Shown here piece by piece: positions 41,548 to 49,789 of a DNA stretch of 64,000 nt; the first letter of the stretch is position 1; the number at the start of each line of letters is the position of its first letter. Where the stretch lies: the NCBI RefSeq assembly GCF_937952055.1, contig NZ_CALFYO010000032.1, positions 62,001-126,000 on the forward strand, given 5' to 3'. The notes below the pieces were generated by a model that was given only the letters and a program-made list of their open reading frames with translations, did no database searches and was not told where the DNA came from. The DNA is from an uncultured Piscinibacter sp. (GTDB taxonomy: Bacteria; Pseudomonadota; Gammaproteobacteria; Burkholderiales; Burkholderiaceae_C). Both the position numbers and the translations under genes were made by a program.

Positions 41548-43155
41548 TCAGGCCTTCGAGAGCTGCCGATAGTCCGGCTGCAGGTGGAACCAGTACATGT
41601 AGCCCTGCACACCCTTCTGCATGGCCACGTCCATGGTCGGCTGGAACAGCGGCACGCGCGGCACCTCGTCGTAGGCGATCTGGATCATGTCCTTCACGAA
41701 CGAGTCGTACAGCGTCTTGCTCTCGGCGAAGCGCGCGTTGCTGATGATCTTGTCGAGCTTGGCGTTCTGGTAGCTCATCGTGTTGAACACCGCGTTCTGG
41801 CCGTGGTAGCACCAGAAAAAGAAGTACTCGGGGAAGTCCAGCCAGCCGCCGAAGCGGTTGATGACCATTGGCAGGTCCTTCTTCAGCAGCGCCGCGCGCC
41901 AGGTGGCGCCGGGAATCTTGTTGATCTGCGCCTTGATGCCGATCTGCGCGAGCGATTCCTGGATCAGGATCGCCATCGGCTCGCTGATCGTGCCGCTGCC
42001 GAGGTCGAAGCTCAGCGTGGTCTCGAAGCCGGCGCCGGCGCCGGCCTCGTCCATCAGCGCCTTGGCCTTCGCGAGGTCGGTCTTGTAGGGGGTGGGCTGC
42101 GGCCAGGCGGTGCTGGTGACCTTGGCGTTCGGCGCACCGTACAGCTTGATCGCGCGTCCATACAGCGCGTTGTCGAACATCTTCTCGTAAGGCAGCACCA
42201 GCGCCACCGCCTGACGGATCTTCGGGTTGTCGAACGGCGCCTTGGTGACGTTCATGCCGAGGTAGAACATCGCGTTCTCGATCGGCGTGCTGGTCACCTT
42301 CACGGCGGCGCCCTCCTTCGACAGCTCGGAGAAGTCCTTCGGCGGCAGGTCGTAGGTGATGTCGATGTCGCCCTTGAGCAGCAGCGCGCGGCGGTTGCCG
42401 GCGTTGGGCACCTCGCGCTGCACGACCCGGCGCAGCTTGGGCAGCGCGCCGCTCTTCCAGTCGTCGAAGCGCACGTAGACGATCTCCTGCCCGGGGCGGA
42501 AGGCCTCCACCTTGAAAGCGCCGCCGCCGGCGGTGTTGTTGCGCGTCCAGGCCAGGCCCCAGGGGTCCTGCGGCGTCGCGTTCTTCTTCACCAGCTCGCT
42601 GTTGAAGATGCACGGCACCGGCACCGCCAGATCGTTCATCGTCAGCTTGTCCTTGCGCAGGAACTTGACCAGGAAGGTGTGGTCGTCGACAACGACGAAT
42701 TGCTCGGGCTTCTCCAGCGACCCGGCGGCCATCTGGAAGGTCGGGAAGCCGCCCACCGTCACGGCGCGGTCGAAGCTCCACTTGACGTCCTTCGCGGTCA
42801 CCGGGGTGCCATCGTGGAACTTGGCGTTCTTGCGCAGCTTGAAGGTCACCGAGCCGCCGTCCGGCGCGATCTGCCAGCTCTCGGCCAGCTCGGGGTCGAG
42901 CTTGTTGCGGTCGTAGACGACACGGCCGTCGGGCAGGGTCTTCTTGCCGTAGGTCATCAGCCGGTCGTAGCAGAGCCAGCTCACGCCGTAGGCCGGGCGG
43001 TTGGCGCCGACGGTATGGATGTCCAGCGAGTTCGGTCCGAACTCGTTGGCGACGACCAGCACGTCCTTCGGCCGGGCCTGGGCCTGTGCGGCGATCGGCA
43101 GTGCGCCGAGGGCGGCAGCGGCGCTGCCCGACTGGATGAAGCGACGACGGTCCAT
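41548..43155 (-). CDS. peptide-type ABC transporter substrate-binding protein
   Basis: The protein has 535 residues of the SBP_bac_5 (DppA/OppA) class. The signal peptide opens MDRRRFIQSGSAAAALGALP with a twin-arginine pattern (RRRF) and ends near AQAQA. Family blocks are ELAESWQIAPDGGSVTFKLR, NAKFHDGTPVTAKDVKWSFD and NPKIRQAVALVLPYEK. It is the binding protein of the DppBCDF-like system, but those genes lie 8 kb downstream at the other end of the operon, separated by enzymes and the BMP-type system. The ligand is probably a ureido compound, which is inference. Confidence 0.92.
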   Translation of the reverse strand: MDRRRFIQSGSAAAALGALPIAAQAQARPKDVLVVANEFGPNSLDIHTVGANRPAYGVSWLCYDRLMTYGKKTLPDGRVVYDRNKLDPELAESWQIAPDGGSVTFKLRKNAKFHDGTPVTAKDVKWSFDRAVTVGGFPTFQMAAGSLEKPEQFVVVDDHTFLVKFLRKDKLTMNDLAVPVPCIFNSELVKKNATPQDPWGLAWTRNNTAGGGAFKVEAFRPGQEIVYVRFDDWKSGALPKLRRVVQREVPNAGNRRALLLKGDIDITYDLPPKDFSELSKEGAAVKVTSTPIENAMFYLGMNVTKAPFDNPKIRQAVALVLPYEKMFDNALYGRAIKLYGAPNAKVTSTAWPQPTPYKTDLAKAKALMDEAGAGAGFETTLSFDLGSGTISEPMAILIQESLAQIGIKAQINKIPGATWRAALLKKDLPMVINRFGGWLDFPEYFFFWCYHGQNAVFNTMSYQNAKLDKIISNARFAESKTLYDSFVKDMIQIAYDEVPRVPLFQPTMDVAMQKGVQGYMYWFHLQPDYRQLSKA

Positions 43156-43168
43156 CGATGACTCCGGT

Positions 43169-44986
43169 TCAGTGAAGAGAGGCGAGATAGGCGCGCCAGC
43201 CGCCGAATGCGCTCACGTCGGGCGCCGCGGCAGCGGCGTGCGCCTCGCAGAGGAAGCCGTGCACGCGCCGGCCGTCGGCCAGTTCGATCGAACCGAGGCC
43301 GAGTGGCGCGGGGATCAATGCAAGAAAGCTGCCTACCGCCGACTGCGGCATCGCCCAGATTTCGAGCGCGATGGCAAGACCGCTCGCTTCGTCGCGCACC
43401 AACCCGGGCTTGGGCGGCACCGTGCCGGGCAGTGCATGCAGCCGGTAGCGTGGCGCAGTGGTCGTGGCCTCGAGCAGGGTGGCACCGCGTTCGATCAGCT
43501 GGCCGTTGAGCGGCAGGCCCGACAGGTGCGCGCCGACCACGGCGATCGGCAGCAGCGGCTCGCTGCACGGCCAGGCGGCCGGCGGCTGCGCGGGCAGCGT
43601 GCGCATCGCGCCCGTGGCCCCCAGCGGCAAGGCCGTCGCGCTCTGCCAGCGGCGCGCGAAGCGGGCCAGCGCCGCGTCGTGGCCGGAGCGCGCGATGAAG
43701 CTCACGCCGAAGGGAAGCTCCGTGGCGGTGGTGCCGGCCGGCACCGCGATCGCGCACCAGTCCAGCAGGTTGACGAAGTTGGTGTAGCGGCCGAGCTGCG
43801 AGTTGACGCCCACCGGATCGGCGTCGACATCGGCGAATCGCGGGTGGCCGGTGGTGGTGGGCACCATCAGCAGGTCGCAGCTCGACCAGATCGCGGCGGC
43901 GCGCTGCGCCAGCTCGCGCAGACGGTACTGGGCGACGAACGCGTCGGTGGCGCTCATCTCGAGCGCGCGCGAGATGACGCGCCGGACCGTGTCGTCGAAG
44001 GCTTCGGGGTGCTGCGCCAGCAGCGTGCGCACCGCGGCGTGGCGCTCGGCCACCCATGGGCCGTCGTAGAGCAGCGCGGCGACCTCGTGCAGCGGCTCGA
44101 AATCCACCGTCACCACCTCGTGGCCGAGGGTGGCGAGACGTTCGATGGCCTGCGGCCAGGCCGCCACATAGCCTGCGTCGCCGAAGAACTCGGTGCGGCC
44201 CGGCACGCCGACGCGAAGGCGCGGCGCCCACGCGGCCGGACCCGGCGCGAAGCGGCTGTAGGCGTCGGCGGCGTCGGCGCCTTCGATGCCGGCGAGCACC
44301 GCGGCCGCGTCGTCGACGGTGTGGGCGAACACCGAGACGCAGTCCAGGCTGCGGCAGGCCGGCATCACGCCGACGGTGCTGACCCGCCCCGGCGTCGGCT
44401 TCAGCCCGACGATCTGGTTGAAGCCGGCCGGTACGCGGCCCGAGCCGGCGGTGTCGGTGCCCAGGGAGAACGGCACGTCGCCGCGCGCGACGAGCACCGC
44501 CGAGCCCGAGCTCGATCCGCCGCTGATGCGCTCAGGGGCCAGTGCGCTGGCAGGCCGCCCATAGGGCGAGCGCGTGCCGACCAGGCCGGTGGCGAACTGG
44601 TCGAGGTTGGTCTTGGCGATCCATACCGCGCCAGCTGCCTCGAGCCGCTGCACCACGCTCGCGCTGCGCGCCGCGCGGTGCGCGAAGGCCGGGCAGGCCG
44701 CCGTGGTCTCGACACCCCCGACGTCGATGTTGTCCTTCGCCGCGAAGGGCACGCCGAACATCGGCATCGCCGCGAGCAGCGCGGCGCGGTCGGCATGCGC
44801 CGCGGCCGCGCCATCCAGCGCGGCGAGTCGCGCACGCAACTCGTCGTCCTTCACCAGGCGGATCACCGCCGGGTCGGCGCCGCGCGCAGCAAGCCGCTCG
44901 CGCAGCGCGCCCAGCAATGCCGCCGGCGAGGCGCCGTCGCGGTAGGCCTGCTGCCAGTCAGCGAGCGTGACGGGGGGCGGAATCAC
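43169..44986 (-). CDS. atzF: allophanate hydrolase AtzF
   Basis: The protein has 605 residues from a GTG at 44986, the same length as the Pseudomonas sp. ADP AtzF. The N-terminal amidase domain (about 1-440) has Lys in GVPFAAKDNIDVGGVETTAA, the serines in ERISGGSSSGSAVLVARGDV, and ASVVQRLEAAGA. The C-terminal allophanate-hydrolase domain (about 465-605) contains LPIAVVGAHLSGLPLNGQL and YRLHALPGTVPPKPGL. It cleaves allophanate to two ammonia and two CO2. No ribosome-binding site precedes the GTG; an ATG at 45040 is possible but would swallow the candidate operator. It is the first gene of the operon. Confidence 0.92.
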   Translation of the reverse strand: MIPPPVTLADWQQAYRDGASPAALLGALRERLAARGADPAVIRLVKDDELRARLAALDGAAAAHADRAALLAAMPMFGVPFAAKDNIDVGGVETTAACPAFAHRAARSASVVQRLEAAGAVWIAKTNLDQFATGLVGTRSPYGRPASALAPERISGGSSSGSAVLVARGDVPFSLGTDTAGSGRVPAGFNQIVGLKPTPGRVSTVGVMPACRSLDCVSVFAHTVDDAAAVLAGIEGADAADAYSRFAPGPAAWAPRLRVGVPGRTEFFGDAGYVAAWPQAIERLATLGHEVVTVDFEPLHEVAALLYDGPWVAERHAAVRTLLAQHPEAFDDTVRRVISRALEMSATDAFVAQYRLRELAQRAAAIWSSCDLLMVPTTTGHPRFADVDADPVGVNSQLGRYTNFVNLLDWCAIAVPAGTTATELPFGVSFIARSGHDAALARFARRWQSATALPLGATGAMRTLPAQPPAAWPCSEPLLPIAVVGAHLSGLPLNGQLIERGATLLEATTTAPRYRLHALPGTVPPKPGLVRDEASGLAIALEIWAMPQSAVGSFLALIPAPLGLGSIELADGRRVHGFLCEAHAAAAAPDVSAFGGWRAYLASLH

Positions 44987-45003
44987 GGTTTGGGTGCACC
45001 TGC

Positions 45004-45013
45004 TGGTATACAA
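45004..45013. promoter_or_regulatory. candidate GntR/FCD operator ahead of atzF
   Basis: TTGTATACCA on the minus strand (TGGTATACAA on the plus strand) is palindromic except for one position. FCD-type GntR proteins typically bind sites such as TTGTATACAA or TGGTATACCA. It lies 18-27 bases upstream of the GTG start of the first operon gene and includes the -10-like TATACC. A regulator bound here would block transcription. It is a single short site, so chance occurrence cannot be excluded. Confidence 0.45.
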
Positions 45014-45150
45014 GCAGGAATGCAGCAGAAACCATGCCATGGCCCGCGCAAGGGGGTGCACCTCCGGGAGGGCGAATCAGCGCAGCGCCGGGCGTGGTCG
45101 CGGCGCGAGCCGCGGCGGTGCGCCGCGCGCCGAATTGGGGCGCGTGCGGC

Positions 45151-46023
45151 TCAGCGCAACGCGAAGTCCGCGACGATGCCCGCGAACGCCGCGAATCCGA
45201 CCCAGTGGTTGAGGCGGAAGGCGCGGAAACAGCCGTCGCGGCTGCGCGCGCGAATCAGCGTGTAGTGCCAGCCGGCGATGACCGCCGCCGCAGCGAGTCC
45301 GGCGAAGTACGGCCAGGACAGCCCGAGGCTTGCGCCGAGCCAGGCCCAGATGGCCACGAAGCCGGCGTAGAAGGCCATCACGCCGGCGACGTCGAAGCGG
45401 CCGAGGGTGATCGCCGAGGTGCGGATGCCGATTTTCAGGTCGTCGTCGCGGTCGACCATGGCGTACTCGGTGTCGTAGGCGAGCACCCAGAACAGGTTGC
45501 CGAGCAGCAGCCACCAGGCCAGCGCCGGCACCGCGCCGGTCACCGCCGCGAAAGCCATCGGAATGCCGAAGCTGAACGCCACGCCCAGCACCGCCTGGGG
45601 CATCGAGAAGAAGCGCTTGGTAAACGGATAGAAGATCGTCACCGCCAGCGCCGCAAAGCTCCACAGGACGGCGGCGAGGTTGGTGGTGAGCACGAGCAGG
45701 AAGGCGACGAAGGCGAGCGCCGCGCCGAACACCAGCGCCGCGCGCGCGCTCAGCGCGCCGCTGGTCACCGGGCGCTGCGCGGTGCGCTTGACGTGGCGGT
45801 CGAACTCGCGGTCGGCCACGTCGTTGACGGCGCAGCCGGCGCTGCGCATCAGGAAGGTGCCGAGCACGAAAACGGCCAGCAGATGCCAGCCCGGAAAGCC
45901 CTGTGCGGCCAGCCACAGCGCCGACAGCGTCGGCCACAGCAGCAGGTAGGTGCCGGCGGGGCGGTCCCAGCGGATCAGGTTCAGGTAGAGCGCCAGGCGC
46001 GACGGGGCGGCGAGCGTGTTCAT
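45151..46023 (-). CDS. ubiA: 4-hydroxybenzoate octaprenyltransferase
   Basis: The protein has 290 residues with about eight to nine membrane helices. The two Asp-rich motifs are NDVADREFDRHVKRTAQRPV and YDTEYAMVDRDDDLKIGIRT. N-terminal RWDRPAGTYLLLWPTLSALW is typical of UbiA. It attaches the polyprenyl chain to 4-hydroxybenzoate in ubiquinone synthesis. ATG 46023 is used; an ATG three codons upstream (46032) is equally possible. It is divergent from the antitoxin gene. The 125 bases between its stop and the atzF-operon start region hold no terminator that I can see. Confidence 0.95.
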   Translation of the reverse strand: MNTLAAPSRLALYLNLIRWDRPAGTYLLLWPTLSALWLAAQGFPGWHLLAVFVLGTFLMRSAGCAVNDVADREFDRHVKRTAQRPVTSGALSARAALVFGAALAFVAFLLVLTTNLAAVLWSFAALAVTIFYPFTKRFFSMPQAVLGVAFSFGIPMAFAAVTGAVPALAWWLLLGNLFWVLAYDTEYAMVDRDDDLKIGIRTSAITLGRFDVAGVMAFYAGFVAIWAWLGASLGLSWPYFAGLAAAAVIAGWHYTLIRARSRDGCFRAFRLNHWVGFAAFAGIVADFALR

Positions 46024-46075
46024 GACTGCCATTGTGCGATGTCCTGGCGAAGCCCCTCGGGGCCTGCCATTGCAC

Positions 46076-46104
46076 TTGCACATGAATGACAATTGATCTA
46101 ATCT
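46076..46104 (+). promoter_or_regulatory. candidate promoter of the Xre/RES module
   Basis: TTGCAC (46076-46081), a 17-base spacer and TAATCT (46099-46104) form a good sigma-70 match in a short AT-rich island (GACAATTGATCTAATCTTTC), unlike the surrounding 70% GC. The start site would be about four bases before the antitoxin ATG at 46115. This gives a very short leader and places any autorepressor site at the gene start. Confidence 0.45.
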
Positions 46105-46114
46105 TTCATCTGAC

Positions 46115-46513
46115 ATGCGTACAGCGTCCCTGCCCTCACGCCGCCAGCCGGCCCCCGATGCGGCGGCGCAGGCGGCCGTGCTGGCCACCGCCACCCAGCG
46201 CGCGGCTGCGCTGCTGGGCCTGAACGGCGCGGCGCTGGCGCGCATCCTCGGCGTCAGCGAGGCCACGGTGTCGCGCATGCTGCGCGGCGAGCGCGGTCTA
46301 TCGCCGGACTCCAAGGAGGGCGAGCTGGCGCTGCTGCTGGTGCGCCTGTACCGCTCGCTCGACGCGCTGGTCGGCAACGATGAGCCGCGCCGTCTGGCCT
46401 GGATGCGCAGCCACAACGACGCACTCGGCGGCGTGCCGGCCACGATGATCCTCGGTGCGCAGGGCCTGGTGGCGGCCGTGGCCTACCTCGACGCGATGCG
46501 CGCGCCGGTCTGA
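46115..46513 (+). CDS. Xre/MbcA/ParS-family antitoxin (DUF2384)
   Basis: The protein has 132 residues. The helix-turn-helix is AAALLGLNGAALARILGVSE / ATVSRMLRGERGL (about residues 28-62). The C-terminal toxin-binding DUF2384 domain contains LLLVRLYRSLDALVGNDEP, ARRLAWMRSHNDALGG and PATMILGAQGLVAAVAYLDA. Such proteins neutralise RES-type toxins and repress their own operon. The RES gene starts nine bases after its stop. The leader is AT-rich and carries a candidate promoter. Confidence 0.88.
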   Translation: MRTASLPSRRQPAPDAAAQAAVLATATQRAAALLGLNGAALARILGVSEATVSRMLRGERGLSPDSKEGELALLLVRLYRSLDALVGNDEPRRLAWMRSHNDALGGVPATMILGAQGLVAAVAYLDAMRAPV

Positions 46514-46521
46514 CAGGGACC

Positions 46522-47223
46522 ATGCAGCCCTGGCGCGACGACTGGTTCGCCACGCCGCTGCGCAGCGCCTCGTCGCTGCTGTGGCGCGGCGTCGAGGCCC
46601 AGCACCGCGTGGCGACGCTGCGCCTGGTCGACAGCCTGGACGACCAGGCCACGCTGGAACGCCTGCTCGAAGCCAGCAAGCCGGCGCTGCCGACCGCCGC
46701 CGAAGGACTGCACTACCTGCTGGCCACGCCCTTCCGCTACCGCTCGCCCTACGGTTCGCGCTTTCGCTCCGGCACCGACCCGGGCGTCTGGTACGGCGCG
46801 AAGGAGCGCGGGACCGCCTGCACCGAGGTCGGCTACTGGCGCTGGCGCTTCCTGATGGACAGCGAGGGGCTGCGAGACGGCGAGCTGGTCACCGAGCACA
46901 CCTTCTTCCAGGCCCAGGTGAAGGGCGTGGTTCTCGACCTGCGCCGCGCGCCCTGGTCGGCCGCCGCCGATGCCTGGACGCTGCGCAGCGACTACGGCCC
47001 CTGCCAGGCCCTGGCCCGCGCGGCGCGTGCGCACGGCAAGGCGCAGTGGATCCGCTATGCGTCGGTGCGCCGCAGCGGCGGCACCTGCGGCGCGGTGCTG
47101 GCCCCGCAGGCCTTGAGCCTGCCGGCGGCGCACAGCCTCGAGACCTGGGTGTGCAAGGTCACCGCCACGCAGGCGCTGATGCTGCACGACGAAGACCGGT
47201 TGACGATCCCGATCGAGACCTGA
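46522..47223 (+). CDS. RES-domain NAD+-degrading toxin
   Basis: The protein has 233 residues. Expected RES features are present: FRYRSPYGSRFRSGTDPGVW, YGAKERGTACTEVGYWRWRF (Arg, Tyr and Glu of the active site) and IRYASVRRSGGTCGAVL (Arg and Ser). RES toxins such as MbcT and Res of Photorhabdus consume NAD+ by phosphorolysis or hydrolysis and stop growth. It is paired with the upstream Xre/DUF2384 antitoxin. The frame is intact, so the module may be active. It converges on prfC. Confidence 0.88.
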   Translation: MQPWRDDWFATPLRSASSLLWRGVEAQHRVATLRLVDSLDDQATLERLLEASKPALPTAAEGLHYLLATPFRYRSPYGSRFRSGTDPGVWYGAKERGTACTEVGYWRWRFLMDSEGLRDGELVTEHTFFQAQVKGVVLDLRRAPWSAAADAWTLRSDYGPCQALARAARAHGKAQWIRYASVRRSGGTCGAVLAPQALSLPAAHSLETWVCKVTATQALMLHDEDRLTIPIET

Positions 47224-47229
47224 GCCGGC

Positions 47230-48858
47230 TCAGCCGTCCATCTGCTTGTGGAAGACCAGACCCGCGTGCTCGCGCAGCGCGTGGAACCTGATCTTCGGCC
47301 AGTTCTCCTGCATCGCGCGCAGCTCACCGGCGTATTCCAGCAGCACGCAGGGCGCATCCACCGCGTCGTAGGCGACGCGGTGCGAGTTGCCGTCGACGAA
47401 GCGCTTGAGCTCGCGCTCGCCGCCGTCGGCGTCGTCGCAGGTCACCCAGCGCGCCACGTTGTAGCGCGCCGGCTGGATGCGCGCCTTGCAGCCGTATTCG
47501 TGCTCGAGGCGGTGCGCCACCACCTCGAACTGCAGCTGGCCCACCGCGCCGAGCAGCAGCATCGAGCCGCCCACCGGGCGGAACACCTGGATCGCGCCCT
47601 CCTCGCCGAGCTGCGTCAGGCCGGCGCGCAGCTGCTTGGTCTTCAGCGGGTCGGCCACCTCCACGGTGCGGAACATCTCCGGCGCGAAGAACGGCAGGCC
47701 CGTGAACTGCAGGCTCTCGCCCTCGGTGAGCGTGTCGCCGAGCTGCAGCACGCCGTGGTTGGGAATGCCGATGATGTCGCCGGCGAAGGCCTCGTCGAGC
47801 AGCTCGCGGCGCTGCGACAGGAAGCTCACCACCGTGTTGGGCCGCAGTTCCTTGCCCGAGCGCACCACCTTCAGCCGCATGCCGCGCTCGAAGTGGCCCG
47901 AGGCCACGCGCACGAAGGCGATGCGGTCGCGGTGTGCCGGGTCCATGTTGGCCTGGATCTTGAAGACCACGCCGCTGAACTTGGGCTCGTCGGGCTGCAC
48001 CTCGCGCTGGATGGCGTGGCGCGGGCCCGGGCTGGGCGCCAGGTCGACCAGCGCGTCGAGCACCTCCTGCACGCCGAAGTTGTTGATCGCCGAGCCGAAG
48101 AACATCGGCGTCTGGTGGCCCTCGAGGAACTGCTGCTCGTCGAAGGCCGGCGCGGCCTCGCGCACCAGCTCCACCTCGCCGGCCGCCTGCGCGTAGGCAG
48201 CGCCGAAGCGCTCGGCGAGTGCGAGATTGGCCAGGCCGTCGATGATCTCGTCGCCGCCATCCTTCATGCGGTCCTCGCCGGGCGAGAACACGCGCATCTG
48301 GTCCTTGCGCAGATCGAGCACGCCGCCGAACACCTTGCCCATGCCGACCGGCCAGGTGAAAGGCACGACCGACATGCCGAGCTCGCGCTCGATCTCGTCC
48401 ATCAGCGCCAGCGGCTCCTGCACCTCGCGGTCCATCTTGTTGACGAAGGTGAGGATGGGCGTGTTGCGCGCGCGGCAGACCTGCAGCAGCCGCCGCGTCT
48501 GCGGCTCGACGCCATTGGCCGCGTCGATCACCATCAGCGCAGCGTCCACTGCGGTGAGCACGCGGTAGGTGTCTTCCGAGAAGTCCTGGTGGCCCGGCGT
48601 GTCCAGCAGGTTGATGACGCAGTCGCGGTACTCCATCTGCATCACCGACGAGGCCACCGAGATGCCGCGCTGCTTCTCGATCTCCATCCAGTCGGAGGTC
48701 GCATGGCGCGAGGCCTTGCGTGCCTTCACGCTGCCGGCGATCTGGATCGCGCCGGAGAACAGCAGCAGCTTCTCCGTCAGCGTGGTCTTGCCCGCGTCAG
48801 GGTGGGAGATGATGGCGAAGGTGCGGCGGCGCCGGACCTGGGGGGTGAGATCGGACAT
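47230..48858 (-). CDS. prfC: peptide chain release factor 3
   Basis: The protein has 542 residues. The translational GTPase domain starts FAIISHPDAGKTTLTEKLLL (P-loop); LLDTPGHQDFSEDTYR carries G3 and TFVNKMDREVQEP G4. Domains II and III follow (VFKIQANMDPAHRDRIAFVR; PVGGSMLLLGAVGQLQFEVV). RF3 is a cytosolic GTPase that releases RF1/RF2 after termination. The start MSDLTPQVRRR at 48858 was chosen over an upstream ATG (48924) because the family begins there. It is divergent from the Fpg-family gene across 43 bases. Confidence 0.96.
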   Translation of the reverse strand: MSDLTPQVRRRRTFAIISHPDAGKTTLTEKLLLFSGAIQIAGSVKARKASRHATSDWMEIEKQRGISVASSVMQMEYRDCVINLLDTPGHQDFSEDTYRVLTAVDAALMVIDAANGVEPQTRRLLQVCRARNTPILTFVNKMDREVQEPLALMDEIERELGMSVVPFTWPVGMGKVFGGVLDLRKDQMRVFSPGEDRMKDGGDEIIDGLANLALAERFGAAYAQAAGEVELVREAAPAFDEQQFLEGHQTPMFFGSAINNFGVQEVLDALVDLAPSPGPRHAIQREVQPDEPKFSGVVFKIQANMDPAHRDRIAFVRVASGHFERGMRLKVVRSGKELRPNTVVSFLSQRRELLDEAFAGDIIGIPNHGVLQLGDTLTEGESLQFTGLPFFAPEMFRTVEVADPLKTKQLRAGLTQLGEEGAIQVFRPVGGSMLLLGAVGQLQFEVVAHRLEHEYGCKARIQPARYNVARWVTCDDADGGERELKRFVDGNSHRVAYDAVDAPCVLLEYAGELRAMQENWPKIRFHALREHAGLVFHKQMDG

Positions 48859-48901
48859 GGGGCCGCGATTATCCCTGTCCGGCTGATGCACACTGCGCCG
48901 C

Positions 48902-49786
48902 ATGCCGGAACTGCCGGACATCACCGTCTACGTCGAGAGCCTGGCAGCCAGGCTGCAGGGCGCGACGCTGCAGCGCGTGCGCGTGATGAATCCCTTCGTG
49001 CTGCGCACCGCCGTGCCGCCGGTGGGCAACGCCGAGGGTCGCCGCGTCGCCGGGCTGGGGCGGGTCGGCAAGCGCGTGGTGATCGCGCTCGACGGCGAGT
49101 ACTTCCTCGTCATCCACCTGATGCTCGCCGGCCGGCTGCAGTGGCTGGCGGCCGGCGCCAGGCCGGCGAAGAGCGCGCTGCTCGCGCTCGAATTCGACGC
49201 GGGCACGCTGGTGCTCACCGAAGCTGGCACGCGGCGCCGTGCTTCGCTGCACCTGCTGGCCGGCCGGGAGGCGCTGCAGGCGGCCGACCCGGGCGGCATC
49301 GAGCCGCTCGGCAGCGACAGCGCAGCCTATGCCCAGCGCCTGCAGGCGGAGAACCACACGCTGAAGCGCTCGCTCACCCACCCCGCGCTGTTCAGCGGCA
49401 TCGGCAACGCGTATGCGGACGAGATCCTGCACCGCGCTCGCCTCTCCCCCGTGGCGCTGAGCCGTTCGCTGAAGCCCGAGGAGATCGAGCGCCTGCGCGA
49501 CGCCGCCCAGGCCGTGCTGCGCGAGTGGACCGATCGGCTGCGCGAAGAAGCGTCACGGGCCGGGGGCTGGCCGAAGCGCGTGACGGCCTTTCGCTCCGAG
49601 ATGGCGGTGCACGGCCGCTTCGGCCTGCCCTGCCCGGTGTGCGGTGCGCCGGTGCAGCGCATCGTCCACGCCGACAACGAGACCAACTACTGCGCGCGCT
49701 GCCAGACCGGCGGCAAGTTGCTCGCCGACAGGGCGCTGTCGCGCCTGCTCAAGGCGAGCTGGCCGCGGCACATCGACGACGTGTGA
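48902..49786 (+). CDS. Fpg/Nei-family DNA glycosylase
   Basis: The protein has 294 residues. The N-terminal Pro2-Glu3 catalytic pair is in MPELPDITVY, the helix-two-turn-helix in SGIGNAYADEILHRARLSP, and the zinc finger uses CPVCGAPVQR and YCARCQTGG. The family cleaves damaged bases and nicks the strand through Pro2. The Asp in place of Glu in MPELPE and the VHADNETNYCARCQTGGK tail set it apart from classical MutM. It is therefore labelled only as a family member, and a separate mutM may exist elsewhere. Confidence 0.87.
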   Translation: MPELPDITVYVESLAARLQGATLQRVRVMNPFVLRTAVPPVGNAEGRRVAGLGRVGKRVVIALDGEYFLVIHLMLAGRLQWLAAGARPAKSALLALEFDAGTLVLTEAGTRRRASLHLLAGREALQAADPGGIEPLGSDSAAYAQRLQAENHTLKRSLTHPALFSGIGNAYADEILHRARLSPVALSRSLKPEEIERLRDAAQAVLREWTDRLREEASRAGGWPKRVTAFRSEMAVHGRFGLPCPVCGAPVQRIVHADNETNYCARCQTGGKLLADRALSRLLKASWPRHIDDV

Positions 49787-49789
49787 GCC

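Noticed and set aside
28743..45061. A dedicated peptide/opine utilisation locus because of the Dpp-type transporter
   Set aside because: No peptidase or opine enzyme is present. All enzymes in the operon are amidohydrolases for ureido compounds.
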